Part shown: piece by piece, positions 36,561 through 44,311 of the stretch
Layout of the letters: every line of letters begins with the position of its first letter
Position numbering within the stretch: the stretch's first letter is position 1
Assembly (NCBI GenBank): GCA_019694165.1
Contig: JAIBCL010000027.1
Coordinates: 18,190-82,189, forward strand
DNA: 64,000 bases
Reading direction: 5' to 3'
DNA from: Verrucomicrobiaceae bacterium
GTDB lineage: Bacteria > Verrucomicrobiota > Verrucomicrobiia > Verrucomicrobiales > Verrucomicrobiaceae
Translations under genes and position numbers: made by a program
Notes under the pieces: model-generated
Databases searched by the model: none
Told to the model about the DNA's origin: nothing
The model's input: only the letters and a program-made list of their open reading frames with translations

Positions 36561-38111
36561 TCAGATGTGCGTTAAATCAAGCCTGCCGCGGCCGCCGCGC
36601 GGCGTATTGGCCGCGCCCGTGAGCGCACTTACATGCGAGTAGAGCGCCGTTTCGAGCGCGGATGCATTCACGTCCAACTGCGGATTTTGCTCCAGCAGCA
36701 GGGCGAGCGCTCCGGTGGTAACGGGCGTGGCCATGGACGTGCCGGACATCTGCGCGTACTTGTTGCCCGGCACCGACGAGGTCACCGCGACTCCCGGCGC
36801 GCAAATGTCAGGCTTGGTGCGGTTGGCGTGCTGCGCGACGGTGCCCCAGTCGCTGAATGAGGCGATGTCGTTGTTCTGGTCGATGGCTCCCACTCCGACG
36901 GTGATGTCGTAGTTGCCGGGGCTGCCGTGGTGGTTGATCCCCTGGCGGCCGTTGTTCCCGATCGCCGCCGCAAGCAGCGTGCCCGTAATGGCCCGCGCGT
37001 TTTGCAGCGTCTGGTAATAGAATGCGCTGTAGCCGACGCCGCCGAGCGATGCATTCATCACGTCCACGCCGGGATTGTCCTCGTCACCGGTGAACGGCGT
37101 GGAGAGCAGCCAGTTCATGCCGCCGAGGATCTGCGCCAAGTAGCCGCTCAGACCTTTCGGCGTGGATACGGTGAGCACCGCCGCCACCGCGAGCTGCGCA
37201 TCCGGTGCCACGCCGACCGTCTTCCCGGCGATCAGGCCGCACACATGAGTGCCGTGTTCGCCGAAATCTCGTGCTGTCTTGCTGACAAGCTTCCCTGCGG
37301 TGTCGAACTCGGCGTAATGGACCTTCTTGCCCTTGAACTCGCCGTGTCCTTTCTCAACGCCGGTGTCCAGGACGCCCACCAGAATATCCTTGCCCGTGAG
37401 GTTCTTCGCGCGCGCCGCGCTGACGTTGATGCTGGAGAGATGCCATGGAGTGCCACTGGCTGCAGCCCCTGCCGCGCTTTTGGCTTTGCCTGCGGGCTTT
37501 GGCAATTCCATCGGCACGAGGAAGTTCTCGATGATCGTCGCGCCCTGGTCCGCCAGCGCTCGCACATCGACCTTCGACTTGTCCACGACGAGCACTCCGA
37601 GTGCCTCCAGCGCCTGCACATGTTTCGGTGCCGCGGCCGGCGCGGGCGCGCGAGCGCCGCGTCGCAGTGGCGCCGCCCCGCCCGCCACTCCCATCATGCC
37701 AATGCCATCCCCTCCGCCCAGTGCAGATGCGGCGAAGGCAAGCAGGCTCTGCCTCGTGCTGTCGAGGACGCTCCGCAGCGAGCCCGCGCCGTCTCCAACA
37801 CCCGCCACTCCCATCATCCCTCCTCTGCGCAGGGCCGATCCACCCATCATCGCGGCGGAGGCCGCAAGCGGCGGCGGCACCACGATCACATGCTTCGTCG
37901 GGTCGCTGCCCCTGCCTCCACTCGCCAGCGGTGGTTTTTTCGGCGGTGGCTTTCTTGTGACCAGCTTCTTGGCGGCGACTTTTCGCGAGGCGGGTTTGGC
38001 CGCCGCTTTGGCAGCCACCGGCTTCTTCTTGACCGGCTTCTTGACGATGGGGCTGGCTTTGGAGGTCGGCTTCTTTTTTGCCGGTGACTTGCGTGTTGTT
38101 TTCTTGCTCAT
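36561..38111 (-). CDS. Subtilisin-like serine protease (S8) with Lys-rich N-terminal tail
   Basis: 516 residues from ATG 38111. Catalytic triad: Asp in VGVLDTGVEKGHG (near 248), His in EHGTHVCGLIAG (near 287), Ser in MSGTSMATPVTTGA (near 458); the oxyanion Asn lies in AAAIGNNGRQG. Residues 1-70 are Lys/Pro/Ala-rich, like a histone H1 tail (TTRKSPAKKKPTSKASPIVK), with no signal peptide. Residues 80-150 contain two GMMGVAG repeats; 160-205 (VQALEALGVLVVDKSKVDV to GATIIEN) look like a propeptide-type domain. First gene of the operon that continues with the small protein and the chitosanase-like fusion. Confidence 0.88.
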   Translation of the reverse strand: MSKKTTRKSPAKKKPTSKASPIVKKPVKKKPVAAKAAAKPASRKVAAKKLVTRKPPPKKPPLASGGRGSDPTKHVIVVPPPLAASAAMMGGSALRRGGMMGVAGVGDGAGSLRSVLDSTRQSLLAFAASALGGGDGIGMMGVAGGAAPLRRGARAPAPAAAPKHVQALEALGVLVVDKSKVDVRALADQGATIIENFLVPMELPKPAGKAKSAAGAAASGTPWHLSSINVSAARAKNLTGKDILVGVLDTGVEKGHGEFKGKKVHYAEFDTAGKLVSKTARDFGEHGTHVCGLIAGKTVGVAPDAQLAVAAVLTVSTPKGLSGYLAQILGGMNWLLSTPFTGDEDNPGVDVMNASLGGVGYSAFYYQTLQNARAITGTLLAAAIGNNGRQGINHHGSPGNYDITVGVGAIDQNNDIASFSDWGTVAQHANRTKPDICAPGVAVTSSVPGNKYAQMSGTSMATPVTTGALALLLEQNPQLDVNASALETALYSHVSALTGAANTPRGGRGRLDLTHI

Positions 38112-38580
38112 GGTGTTTGCTTTTTCGTGAGGAATTTGGCCGGCTCGGCTCAGTGGAGTGCGTCGTCAGCTTCTTGGCGGCGCGGGTTTCACGGCTCTAT
38201 AGTCGCACTGAAAATGGCCGGTCGCGGCAAGTCGAGTGGTCGCACCTGGAAGTGGACTCGTGGCGTGCACCACGCCGGATGTCCCGACGCAAAGGCGGAG
38301 GGAGGACGTGCGGATTCGAATCAATTCGGCCAGTCGGGTCATGGCTGTCTCTGATCGGGTTTGGAGCGTCGAGCAGTGTCGCGCCGGTCATGCCACAGCA
38401 ACCATGCATTCAAAGCAAGGGCATTCTTCTGAATCCTTCGCCCGCTGCCATGTTTACCGGCAAGAACTGATGTCATCACACTGCTGGGTGCGCCGCCAGG
38501 CGGGGACCGGCGGCAAGAATCGCTCGCCGACGGCAGAAACGCCGGCTGGCCGGCGTTTGCTAGCTCATTCCATTCGCACC
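38112..38580. other. 469-base intergenic region with hairpins
   Basis: Divergent upstream region of the subtilase and the double-DUF1080 genes. A frame open from 38236 continues into the downstream gene, but has no family features before 38581. The right part holds the hairpins listed at 38492-38558. No clear sigma-70 promoter was seen. Confidence 0.5.
38492..38558. repeat. Double-hairpin element
   Basis: GCCGCC/GGCGGC (38492-38514) is followed by a strong hairpin AAACGCCGGC/GCCGGCGTTT with a 2-base loop (38537-38558), ending 22 bases before the next start codon. Same two-hairpin style as other elements in the window, without an outer stem. Confidence 0.6.
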
Positions 38581-39915
38581 ATGAAACGTCTCGTCGTTCC
38601 CACCATCGCCGTTTTGCTCCAGTCCTTCGTCCCGCTTGTCGCCCAGGAGGACGATGGTTTCGTTCCCATGTTCAATGGAAAGGATCTCTCCGGATGGCGG
38701 CCCGTGAATGTCGCGGCGGATACGTTTCGCTGGGAGAACGGCATGGTGGTCATCTCCGGAGTGCCCACCGGCTTCATGGCGACGGAGCGGATGTATGAGA
38801 ACTTCATCGTCGAGTGCGACTGGCAGCACATGAAGGAAGGTGGCAACAGCGGCATCTTCATCTGGGGCGAGGGCCTGCCCGCGCCCGGCGTGCCGTACGC
38901 ACGCGGCATCGAGGTGCAGGTGCTGGACCTCGCTTACGAGAAGAACAAGGGCGCGTGGGAGTGGTTCACCTCGCATGGCGACATCTTCCCCATCTGGGGC
39001 GCGGACATGACGCCCGTGGCACCCACGGCGAAGAGCGGCAAGCGCAGCTTCCCCATTGAGAAGCGCGTGAAGCCCTCGCCCGAATGGAACCACTACCGCG
39101 TCGAGTGCGTGAACGGCGAGATCAAGCTCTCCGTCAACGGTAAGCACGTCACCACCGGACGCGATTGCATCCCGCGCAAAGGCTACATCTGCCTCGAGAG
39201 CGAAGGCAGCGAGACGCATTTCAAGAACGTGCGCATCAAGGAGCTGCCGTCATCCGGCGCGACTGCGGAGCAAACCGCGCGTGGCTATGAGGGCTTCAAG
39301 CAGCTTTTCAATGGGAAGGATTTCACCGGCTGGAAGGTGAGCGATGACATCAAATCTGTGTGGAGCGTGAACGGCCTGCATGTAAACGCGAAGGCCGAGG
39401 TGAAGGGCCGGAGTCTCGACCTCTGGAGCGAGCGCTCCTTCAAGAATTTCGAACTCGTCGCCGATTGGCGCCTCCCTGCGAAGGCAGTGTCGAAACCGCT
39501 GCCCACCTTCACCGTGGACGGTCTCTACGTGCTCGATGACCGGGGCAAGATCGTCCTCAAGGAGATCAACCACGCCGGGGACAGCGGCATCTACCTCCGC
39601 GGCAGCGCGCGCCATCAGGTCAACATCTGGAGCCAGCCCATGGGATCTGGCGACATCAACGAGCTGCACAAGGACAAATCGATTCCGGCCGAACTGCGCC
39701 TCGCGATGCTGCCGAAAAAGCGCGCCGACGCGAAGTTCGGCGCGTGGAACCGCTTCATCATCACTCTGAAGAACGACCGCGTCACCGTCGTGCTGAATGA
39801 CGAAACCGTTATCGAAGACGCCCAGCTCCCCGGCATCCCCGCCGAAGGCCCCATCGCGCTGCAATACCACCACGACGCGATCGAGTTCGCGAATGTCTTC
39901 ATCAAGGAGCTGTAG
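38581..39915 (+). CDS. Secreted protein with two DUF1080 domains
   Basis: ATG 38581 opens a signal peptide (MKRLVVPTIAVLLQSFVPLV). Two tandem DUF1080 (3-keto-disaccharide hydrolase-like) domains follow: first about 26-225 (FVPMFNGKDLSGWRPVN, GGNSGIFIWGEG, EWNHYRVECVNGEIKLSVNG), second about 235-444 (LFNGKDFTGWKVSD, AGDSGIYLRGSARHQVNIW, WNRFIITLKNDRVTVVLNDE). Members of this fold in PVC and Bacteroidota act on or bind 3-keto sugars in the periplasm. Both domains appear complete; which is catalytic is unclear. 444 residues. Confidence 0.9.
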   Translation: MKRLVVPTIAVLLQSFVPLVAQEDDGFVPMFNGKDLSGWRPVNVAADTFRWENGMVVISGVPTGFMATERMYENFIVECDWQHMKEGGNSGIFIWGEGLPAPGVPYARGIEVQVLDLAYEKNKGAWEWFTSHGDIFPIWGADMTPVAPTAKSGKRSFPIEKRVKPSPEWNHYRVECVNGEIKLSVNGKHVTTGRDCIPRKGYICLESEGSETHFKNVRIKELPSSGATAEQTARGYEGFKQLFNGKDFTGWKVSDDIKSVWSVNGLHVNAKAEVKGRSLDLWSERSFKNFELVADWRLPAKAVSKPLPTFTVDGLYVLDDRGKIVLKEINHAGDSGIYLRGSARHQVNIWSQPMGSGDINELHKDKSIPAELRLAMLPKKRADAKFGAWNRFIITLKNDRVTVVLNDETVIEDAQLPGIPAEGPIALQYHHDAIEFANVFIKEL

Positions 39916-40056
39916 TGATCGCAGTGGCGGCTGGGAACAGGATCACCGCACGCCAGAGCGGCGAGAGCGTGACCGTCTTCTCGTTCGTCATCAGCCGCGC
40001 GCATCTTCCAGCCACTGGTGGATCAGCCGGCGCCAGTCCACGAAGGACACTTCGCT

Positions 40057-40623
40057 TTAGTGGAGCTTGAACTCGACGAGCTTCGGCGGCACCTCCGCGA
40101 GAAAACTCCGGTAGCGACGAGCCAGCAGCTTGCCGCCTGGCAATGGAACCGAACTCGCGGCGTTCAACCAGTCGCGAATGATGCCGATGACACGATCGGG
40201 GTCGTTGCCATGCGCTTTGATGTCCTGCCCGGCGATGTCGGAGATGAACTTCTGGTAGCGATGGCGATCCACATCCAGCACCAGCGTCTGCTTTCTGCGC
40301 TGTGCAGGGTTGCCAAAGTGCGCCGCACCCAGGAAGAGTCCCAGTTCCAGCGGCATGCTGAAGCGCGGCAGCTGGTTCTCCGGATCGAGCGCGGTGCGTG
40401 AGACGTCGTGGATGCCGAAGCGGCAGGTTTTGATGAGGCGGAGAATCTTGTTCATCCGCACCTCGCCGGCATTCATGTCCTGCAGGGCGCTTCGAACCAC
40501 ATAGCCGCAGGCCATTACCGCAAAGGTGCTCGCGCGGAACAGCGGCAGATACTCCTCGTCAAAAGGACAATTGATGAAGACGAGCCGTTCGTAGTCTTCT
40601 TCGGCCGGCTTCATGGAAGGCAC
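40057..40623 (-). CDS. TIR/nucleoside-deoxyribosyltransferase-like protein
   Basis: 188 residues starting with GTG 40623 directly after the TGA of the upstream small gene, or with ATG 40614. The fold looks like a Rossmann-type domain related to TIR and nucleoside 2-deoxyribosyltransferases: LVFINCPFDEEYLPLFRA (strand-loop-helix), a central CRFGIHDVSR segment, and the conserved acidic motif FSMPLELGLFLGA. The end, QKFISDIAGQDIKAHG, is shared with a group of uncharacterised environmental proteins I recall. Such proteins may cleave nucleotides or bind NAD-derived signals; this is inference. The coupled basic partner suggests a two-gene unit. Confidence 0.6.
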   Translation of the reverse strand: MPSMKPAEEDYERLVFINCPFDEEYLPLFRASTFAVMACGYVVRSALQDMNAGEVRMNKILRLIKTCRFGIHDVSRTALDPENQLPRFSMPLELGLFLGAAHFGNPAQRRKQTLVLDVDRHRYQKFISDIAGQDIKAHGNDPDRVIGIIRDWLNAASSVPLPGGKLLARRYRSFLAEVPPKLVEFKLH

Positions 40624-40809
40624 TCAGGCTTTGCCGGGTTTCCGCGAAGCCTTCGCTTCACGCACGATGCGCTTGATGAGCGAGAGCGGGAGATTGCCTT
40701 TGCCTCTTACAGGCATCAACTCGACGGTAATGCCTCCGATGGTCGTGGTGGAACGTTTGCGCTTGGCGGTCGTCTTGGCTTTGGTTCTGCGGGCGGGGAT
40801 CGTCTTCAT
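40624..40809 (-). CDS. Small basic protein coupled to the TIR-like gene
   Basis: 61 residues from ATG 40809. Residues 1-22 are very basic (PARRTKAKTTAKRKRSTTT), followed by a strand-like GGITVELMPV and a helix LPLSLIKRIVREAKASRKP. Its stop codon abuts the GTG start of the next gene, so the two are translationally coupled. Possible nucleic-acid binding or antitoxin role; family not recognised. Confidence 0.55.
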   Translation of the reverse strand: MKTIPARRTKAKTTAKRKRSTTTIGGITVELMPVRGKGNLPLSLIKRIVREAKASRKPGKA

Positions 40810-40986
40810 CGTGCGGAGTGGTTACCAGCCGGGGTGCGAATTCTCAAGACGATGTTTGCTGCTCCTCGGCCGCGGATTTTCCATCCAACCCACACGCGCG
40901 CCAATGTCACTGCGCCGCCATCGAGCTGGTGATCGGGTCCATCAAAGGGTTGCCGTGATGAAGCCGGTCCGGTTTCCGCCAGTGTC

Positions 40987-41883
40987 TCACACATCACACA
41001 CCATCGCGGCGTGGCGCAGTGCGAGGATGGGATCGCTCCATGTGGGGATGAACTCTTGCGCGACGAAGTCGGTGTAGCCGGTGTCGATGATGGCCTGGAT
41101 GATGGGCGGGTAGTTGATCTCCTGCTTCTCGTCCAGCTCGCAGCGGTCCGGATTGCCAGCGGTGTGGTAGTGGCCAATGAGTTCGTGGTGCGTGCGGATG
41201 CGGCGGATCACATCTCCATTCATGATCTGCACATGGTAGATGTCGAAGAGCAGCTTGAAATTCGGGCTGCCGATCTGCTTCACCAGGTCGATGCAAAACT
41301 CCACGTCATCCCCGAAGTAGCCGGGATGGCCCATCATCGGCTTTGAGCCGTCGCGCGAGTTCAGATGCTCGAGCACGAGCGTGATGCCTTTTTTCTCCGC
41401 TTGCGGGAGTACAGTCTTCCAGCAGCGCAGGCAGTCAGCGACGGCTTTGTCGCGATCCATGCCGTCGAATTTCATGCCGGTGAACGTGATAACTTTCTTG
41501 CATCCGACGCTCGCGGCGAGTTCGATGGCATCCTGCAGGCTCTTCACGCATTCGTCGAAGTAACGCGGATCGCACGGCCCCTTTGCGAAACCGTGTGAGC
41601 CGACGAGCGAGATGTCGAGGCCGAGCGCCCTCACATCGGGGTAGAACTTCTTGTCGATGCCCTCCATGCCGCGCAGGCCGATGGCCTTGCAATGCTTTGC
41701 CAGTTCCAGAACGTCCATCGGCTTGAAGCACCAGCCCATGACGGTCTGCTTGATGTGCTGGTTCTTGATCACATAGGCCGGATCAGCGGCGGAGCGGTCG
41801 ATGCCGAGAGCGGAGGCTCGTGAAGCGGTCACGCCGAACGCGGTGAGCGCGGCGCCGGAGCGGAAAAAGGTGCGGCGGTTCAT
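40987..41883 (-). CDS. Tat-exported TIM-barrel sugar isomerase (hydroxypyruvate-isomerase-like)
   Basis: ATG 41883 opens a twin-arginine leader (MNRRTFFRSGAALTAFG). The 298-residue protein has the AP-endonuclease-2/xylose-isomerase-like barrel: GLRGMEGIDKKFYPD, SLVGSHGF, VLEHLNSRDGSKPMMGHPG (Glu ligand), LLFDIYHVQIMNGD (Asp and His ligands), GHYHTAGNPDRCELDE and the late FVAQEFIP (Glu ligand). These fit the hydroxypyruvate isomerase subfamily often found in PVC secretomes. The substrate is probably a sugar or keto acid. Downstream of KamA-like gene by 70 bases. Confidence 0.85.
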   Translation of the reverse strand: MNRRTFFRSGAALTAFGVTASRASALGIDRSAADPAYVIKNQHIKQTVMGWCFKPMDVLELAKHCKAIGLRGMEGIDKKFYPDVRALGLDISLVGSHGFAKGPCDPRYFDECVKSLQDAIELAASVGCKKVITFTGMKFDGMDRDKAVADCLRCWKTVLPQAEKKGITLVLEHLNSRDGSKPMMGHPGYFGDDVEFCIDLVKQIGSPNFKLLFDIYHVQIMNGDVIRRIRTHHELIGHYHTAGNPDRCELDEKQEINYPPIIQAIIDTGYTDFVAQEFIPTWSDPILALRHAAMVCDV

Positions 41884-41953
41884 GGGCGGACCGTAGGCGG
41901 TGCCGGCGCGGCTGGCAACTCTCGCGAGCCAATCCCACGGACCGAGGCCGGAG

Positions 41954-43132
41954 TCACGCCAACGTTCGCGGAGTTCCGAGAGCAACGCTGGCCTCGGGAT
42001 ACTCGAAGACCTTGCCCTCGTAATTGCGGATGAGCACGCGCTGCTCGTCCTTCATGAGGATGTAGTCGGGATTCAGCGGCACCTTGCCACCGCCGCCGGG
42101 CGCGTCGATGACGAATTGCGGCACCGCGTAGCCGGTGGTGTGCCCGCGCAGGCTCTCGATGATCTCGATGCCCCGGCTGACGCTGGCACGCAGGTGCGAG
42201 GAGCCTTTGATCAGATCGCACTGGTAGAGGTAGTAGGGGCGCACGCGGCACATGAGAAGCTTGTGCACGAGAGACTTCATCACGGCGGGATCGTCGTTCA
42301 CGTCACGCAGCAGCACGCTCTGATTTCCCAGCGGGATGCCGGCATCGGCCAGACGCGCGAGACCCTCGCGCACCTCCGTGGTCAGCTCACGGGGATGATT
42401 GGTGTGGATGCTCAGGAAGAGCGGGTGAAATTTCCTCAACATCGCGCACAGCTCCGGCGTGATGCGCTGCGGGAGAAAGACGGGGATACGGCTGCCGATG
42501 CGCAGGAACTCGATGTGTGGGATGGCGCGCAGGCGCGTGAGGATGGCCTCCAGTTTTGCGTCCGAGAGGAGCAGGGGATCGCCGCCGGAGAGAAGCACGT
42601 CGCGTATCTCCGTGTGCTGTTCCAGGTAGCGGAAGGCCGCCTCATGCTCCAGGTGCAGCGTCTGAGCGCCCACGCCGGATACCACGCGGCTGCGGGTGCA
42701 GTAGCGGCAGTAGGACGCACAGCGGTCCGTCACCAAAAAGAGCACGCGGTCAGGGTAGCGGTGAACGAGTCCCGGCACGGGCATGTGCGCGTCCTCGCCG
42801 CAGGGATCGATCATCTCGCCGGGATCATCCAGCGTCTCCTCGATGCGTGGGATGACCTGCCGCCGGATCGGGCAGTCCGGGTCCACTGGGTCCATGAGGT
42901 TGAAATAGTGCGGCGTCACCGCCATCGCCAGCTTGTTCCCGGAGAGCAGCACGCCCGCGCGCTCGGCATCGCTCAGCACGAGATGCTCCTCAAGCTGGGC
43001 GAGCGTGGTGATGCGGTTCTTGAGCTGCCACGCGGCGGAATTCCAGTCGGTTTCGGCGACACCGCGGTCTTTCCAGCATCCTGGCGCATGGGAACGGAAC
43101 TCTTTTTCCGGCAAAAGCTCGATGGGCGGCAT
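41954..43132 (-). CDS. kamA: KamA family radical SAM protein (lysine 2,3-aminomutase-like)
   Basis: 392 residues from ATG 43132 (MPPIELLPEKEF; a TTG at 43150 is less likely). The radical SAM cluster motif is CASYCRYC (near 135), followed by TRSRVV. LLSGGDPLLLSDAKLEAI and RIGSRIPVFLPQRI belong to the aminomutase family, and the PLP-binding region lies near the C-terminus (PHFVIDAP-type segment QFVIDAPGGGGKVPLNPDY). Length fits KamA rather than EpmB. Reaction: exchange of lysine alpha-amino to the beta position; beta-lysine may serve as osmolyte or be degraded. Substrate not proven. Confidence 0.87.
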   Translation of the reverse strand: MPPIELLPEKEFRSHAPGCWKDRGVAETDWNSAAWQLKNRITTLAQLEEHLVLSDAERAGVLLSGNKLAMAVTPHYFNLMDPVDPDCPIRRQVIPRIEETLDDPGEMIDPCGEDAHMPVPGLVHRYPDRVLFLVTDRCASYCRYCTRSRVVSGVGAQTLHLEHEAAFRYLEQHTEIRDVLLSGGDPLLLSDAKLEAILTRLRAIPHIEFLRIGSRIPVFLPQRITPELCAMLRKFHPLFLSIHTNHPRELTTEVREGLARLADAGIPLGNQSVLLRDVNDDPAVMKSLVHKLLMCRVRPYYLYQCDLIKGSSHLRASVSRGIEIIESLRGHTTGYAVPQFVIDAPGGGGKVPLNPDYILMKDEQRVLIRNYEGKVFEYPEASVALGTPRTLA

Positions 43133-43256
43133 TGGGTCTGAGGGCCGCAAGGTTAGGCGCGATTTTGTTCGGGTGTCAATCCGTGAAGCTGGCGACTCTG
43201 CAAAAAGGCCATGTCGGTGTTGGCGGGGTGATAGTCATGCAGGTTCAAAAGTTAAT

Positions 43257-43285
43257 TTGTATCAAATATTTATGGAATTTATTAT
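43257..43285 (+). promoter_or_regulatory. Sigma-70-type promoter in AT-rich island
   Basis: TTGTAT (43257-43262) and TATTAT (43280-43285) are separated by 17 bases within an AT-rich stretch that stands out from the GC-rich surroundings. The -10 box ends 36 bases before the ATG at 43322. Confidence 0.65.
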
Positions 43286-43321
43286 AAAAGCGATTAAGCT
43301 CCGGCAAGATCCTCGATCAAC

Positions 43322-44311
43322 ATGCTCTCGTTTCTCTCCGAATCCCAAGACGTCGCGGTAGCCACGGCACCCCTGCCGACGCAGGTTGCTCGCCCAAAAC
43401 TACAACCCTTGGCCGGCATGGGAGATGCCCCTGCGGCCACCGTGACCGCCAAGCTTGCACCCAATCCATTGCCATCCGTCCCAGTTCCGAAGGCGCATGT
43501 CTCCGTGCAAACGGTCAAGCCTGAGGTCAGGACCATGGTCTTCACGGCCGAAGGGCGGCCTCCGTCGCCGTGGGCAGGGGGCACGGCCCGCATCGCAGCG
43601 AAGACGGCGGCTCCGACTGGTACTTTCATGGGCACACCGGCCGCCGTCCCCGGAGCGGAAGACGGCATCGAGGGAGTGCGCAAGCTCATCATGGGCCGAC
43701 AGATGGGGGACGTGAAGACCAAGATAGCGGAACTCCAGATGTCCCTGAACGGGGAAGTTCGCCGGGTGCGCGAAGTGCTGATGAACCGCGTGGATGAGAT
43801 GGCCGGCCTGCTCCACCGGGACATGGTGGTGCTGCGTGAGGAGACGCGAGCGGAGCTGGCACAGTTGAAGACCGATCTTTTCACTGCCGCCACGGGCCTG
43901 AGCAGCCTCCGTGACCGGCTGTCAACCGTCGAGAACAGGAGAAGCGAGGACACTGCGGCCGCCATCGCCGAGATCGAAATGCGCATGCACCGGCAGGAGG
44001 GGGCGTTCACCACCGCGCTCGACAACATCGAACACAAGATGATGGCGACGATGGAATCAAAGTGCGCCGACGCTTTCGCCGTGCTGGCGCGCAAGTCGGA
44101 CCTCGCGGCAATGCTGCAAAAACTGGGTGCGTTGGTGGAGCAGGACAAACCGCTGGACTCAGGCTGGATTTCCACTACGCCGACCGCACGGCAGACTACC
44201 GAGGGCAGCACATGGGCCGAGCTTGCGGCCGGTCCCCGGGTAAACGACAGCAGTGTCGATGACTGGCAGTGCATGAAGCCCTTCATGGCGGATGACTCGC
44301 CGGCAAAATGA
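43322..44311 (+). CDS. Coiled-coil protein, unknown (first gene of kinase operon)
   Basis: 329 residues with no signal peptide and no membrane segment. Residues 1-115 are Pro/Ala/Val-rich and probably disordered. Residues about 120-275 form long helices with coiled-coil character (GDVKTKIAELQMSLNGEVRR, LRDRLSTVENRRSEDTAAAI, IEHKMMATMESKCADAFAVL). The tail is acidic and flexible. Its ATG is preceded by a clear promoter. The last four bases ATGA overlap the next gene's start, so the operon is tightly coupled. Possible scaffold or signalling adaptor for the downstream membrane protein and kinase. Confidence 0.8.
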   Translation: MLSFLSESQDVAVATAPLPTQVARPKLQPLAGMGDAPAATVTAKLAPNPLPSVPVPKAHVSVQTVKPEVRTMVFTAEGRPPSPWAGGTARIAAKTAAPTGTFMGTPAAVPGAEDGIEGVRKLIMGRQMGDVKTKIAELQMSLNGEVRRVREVLMNRVDEMAGLLHRDMVVLREETRAELAQLKTDLFTAATGLSSLRDRLSTVENRRSEDTAAAIAEIEMRMHRQEGAFTTALDNIEHKMMATMESKCADAFAVLARKSDLAAMLQKLGALVEQDKPLDSGWISTTPTARQTTEGSTWAELAAGPRVNDSSVDDWQCMKPFMADDSPAK

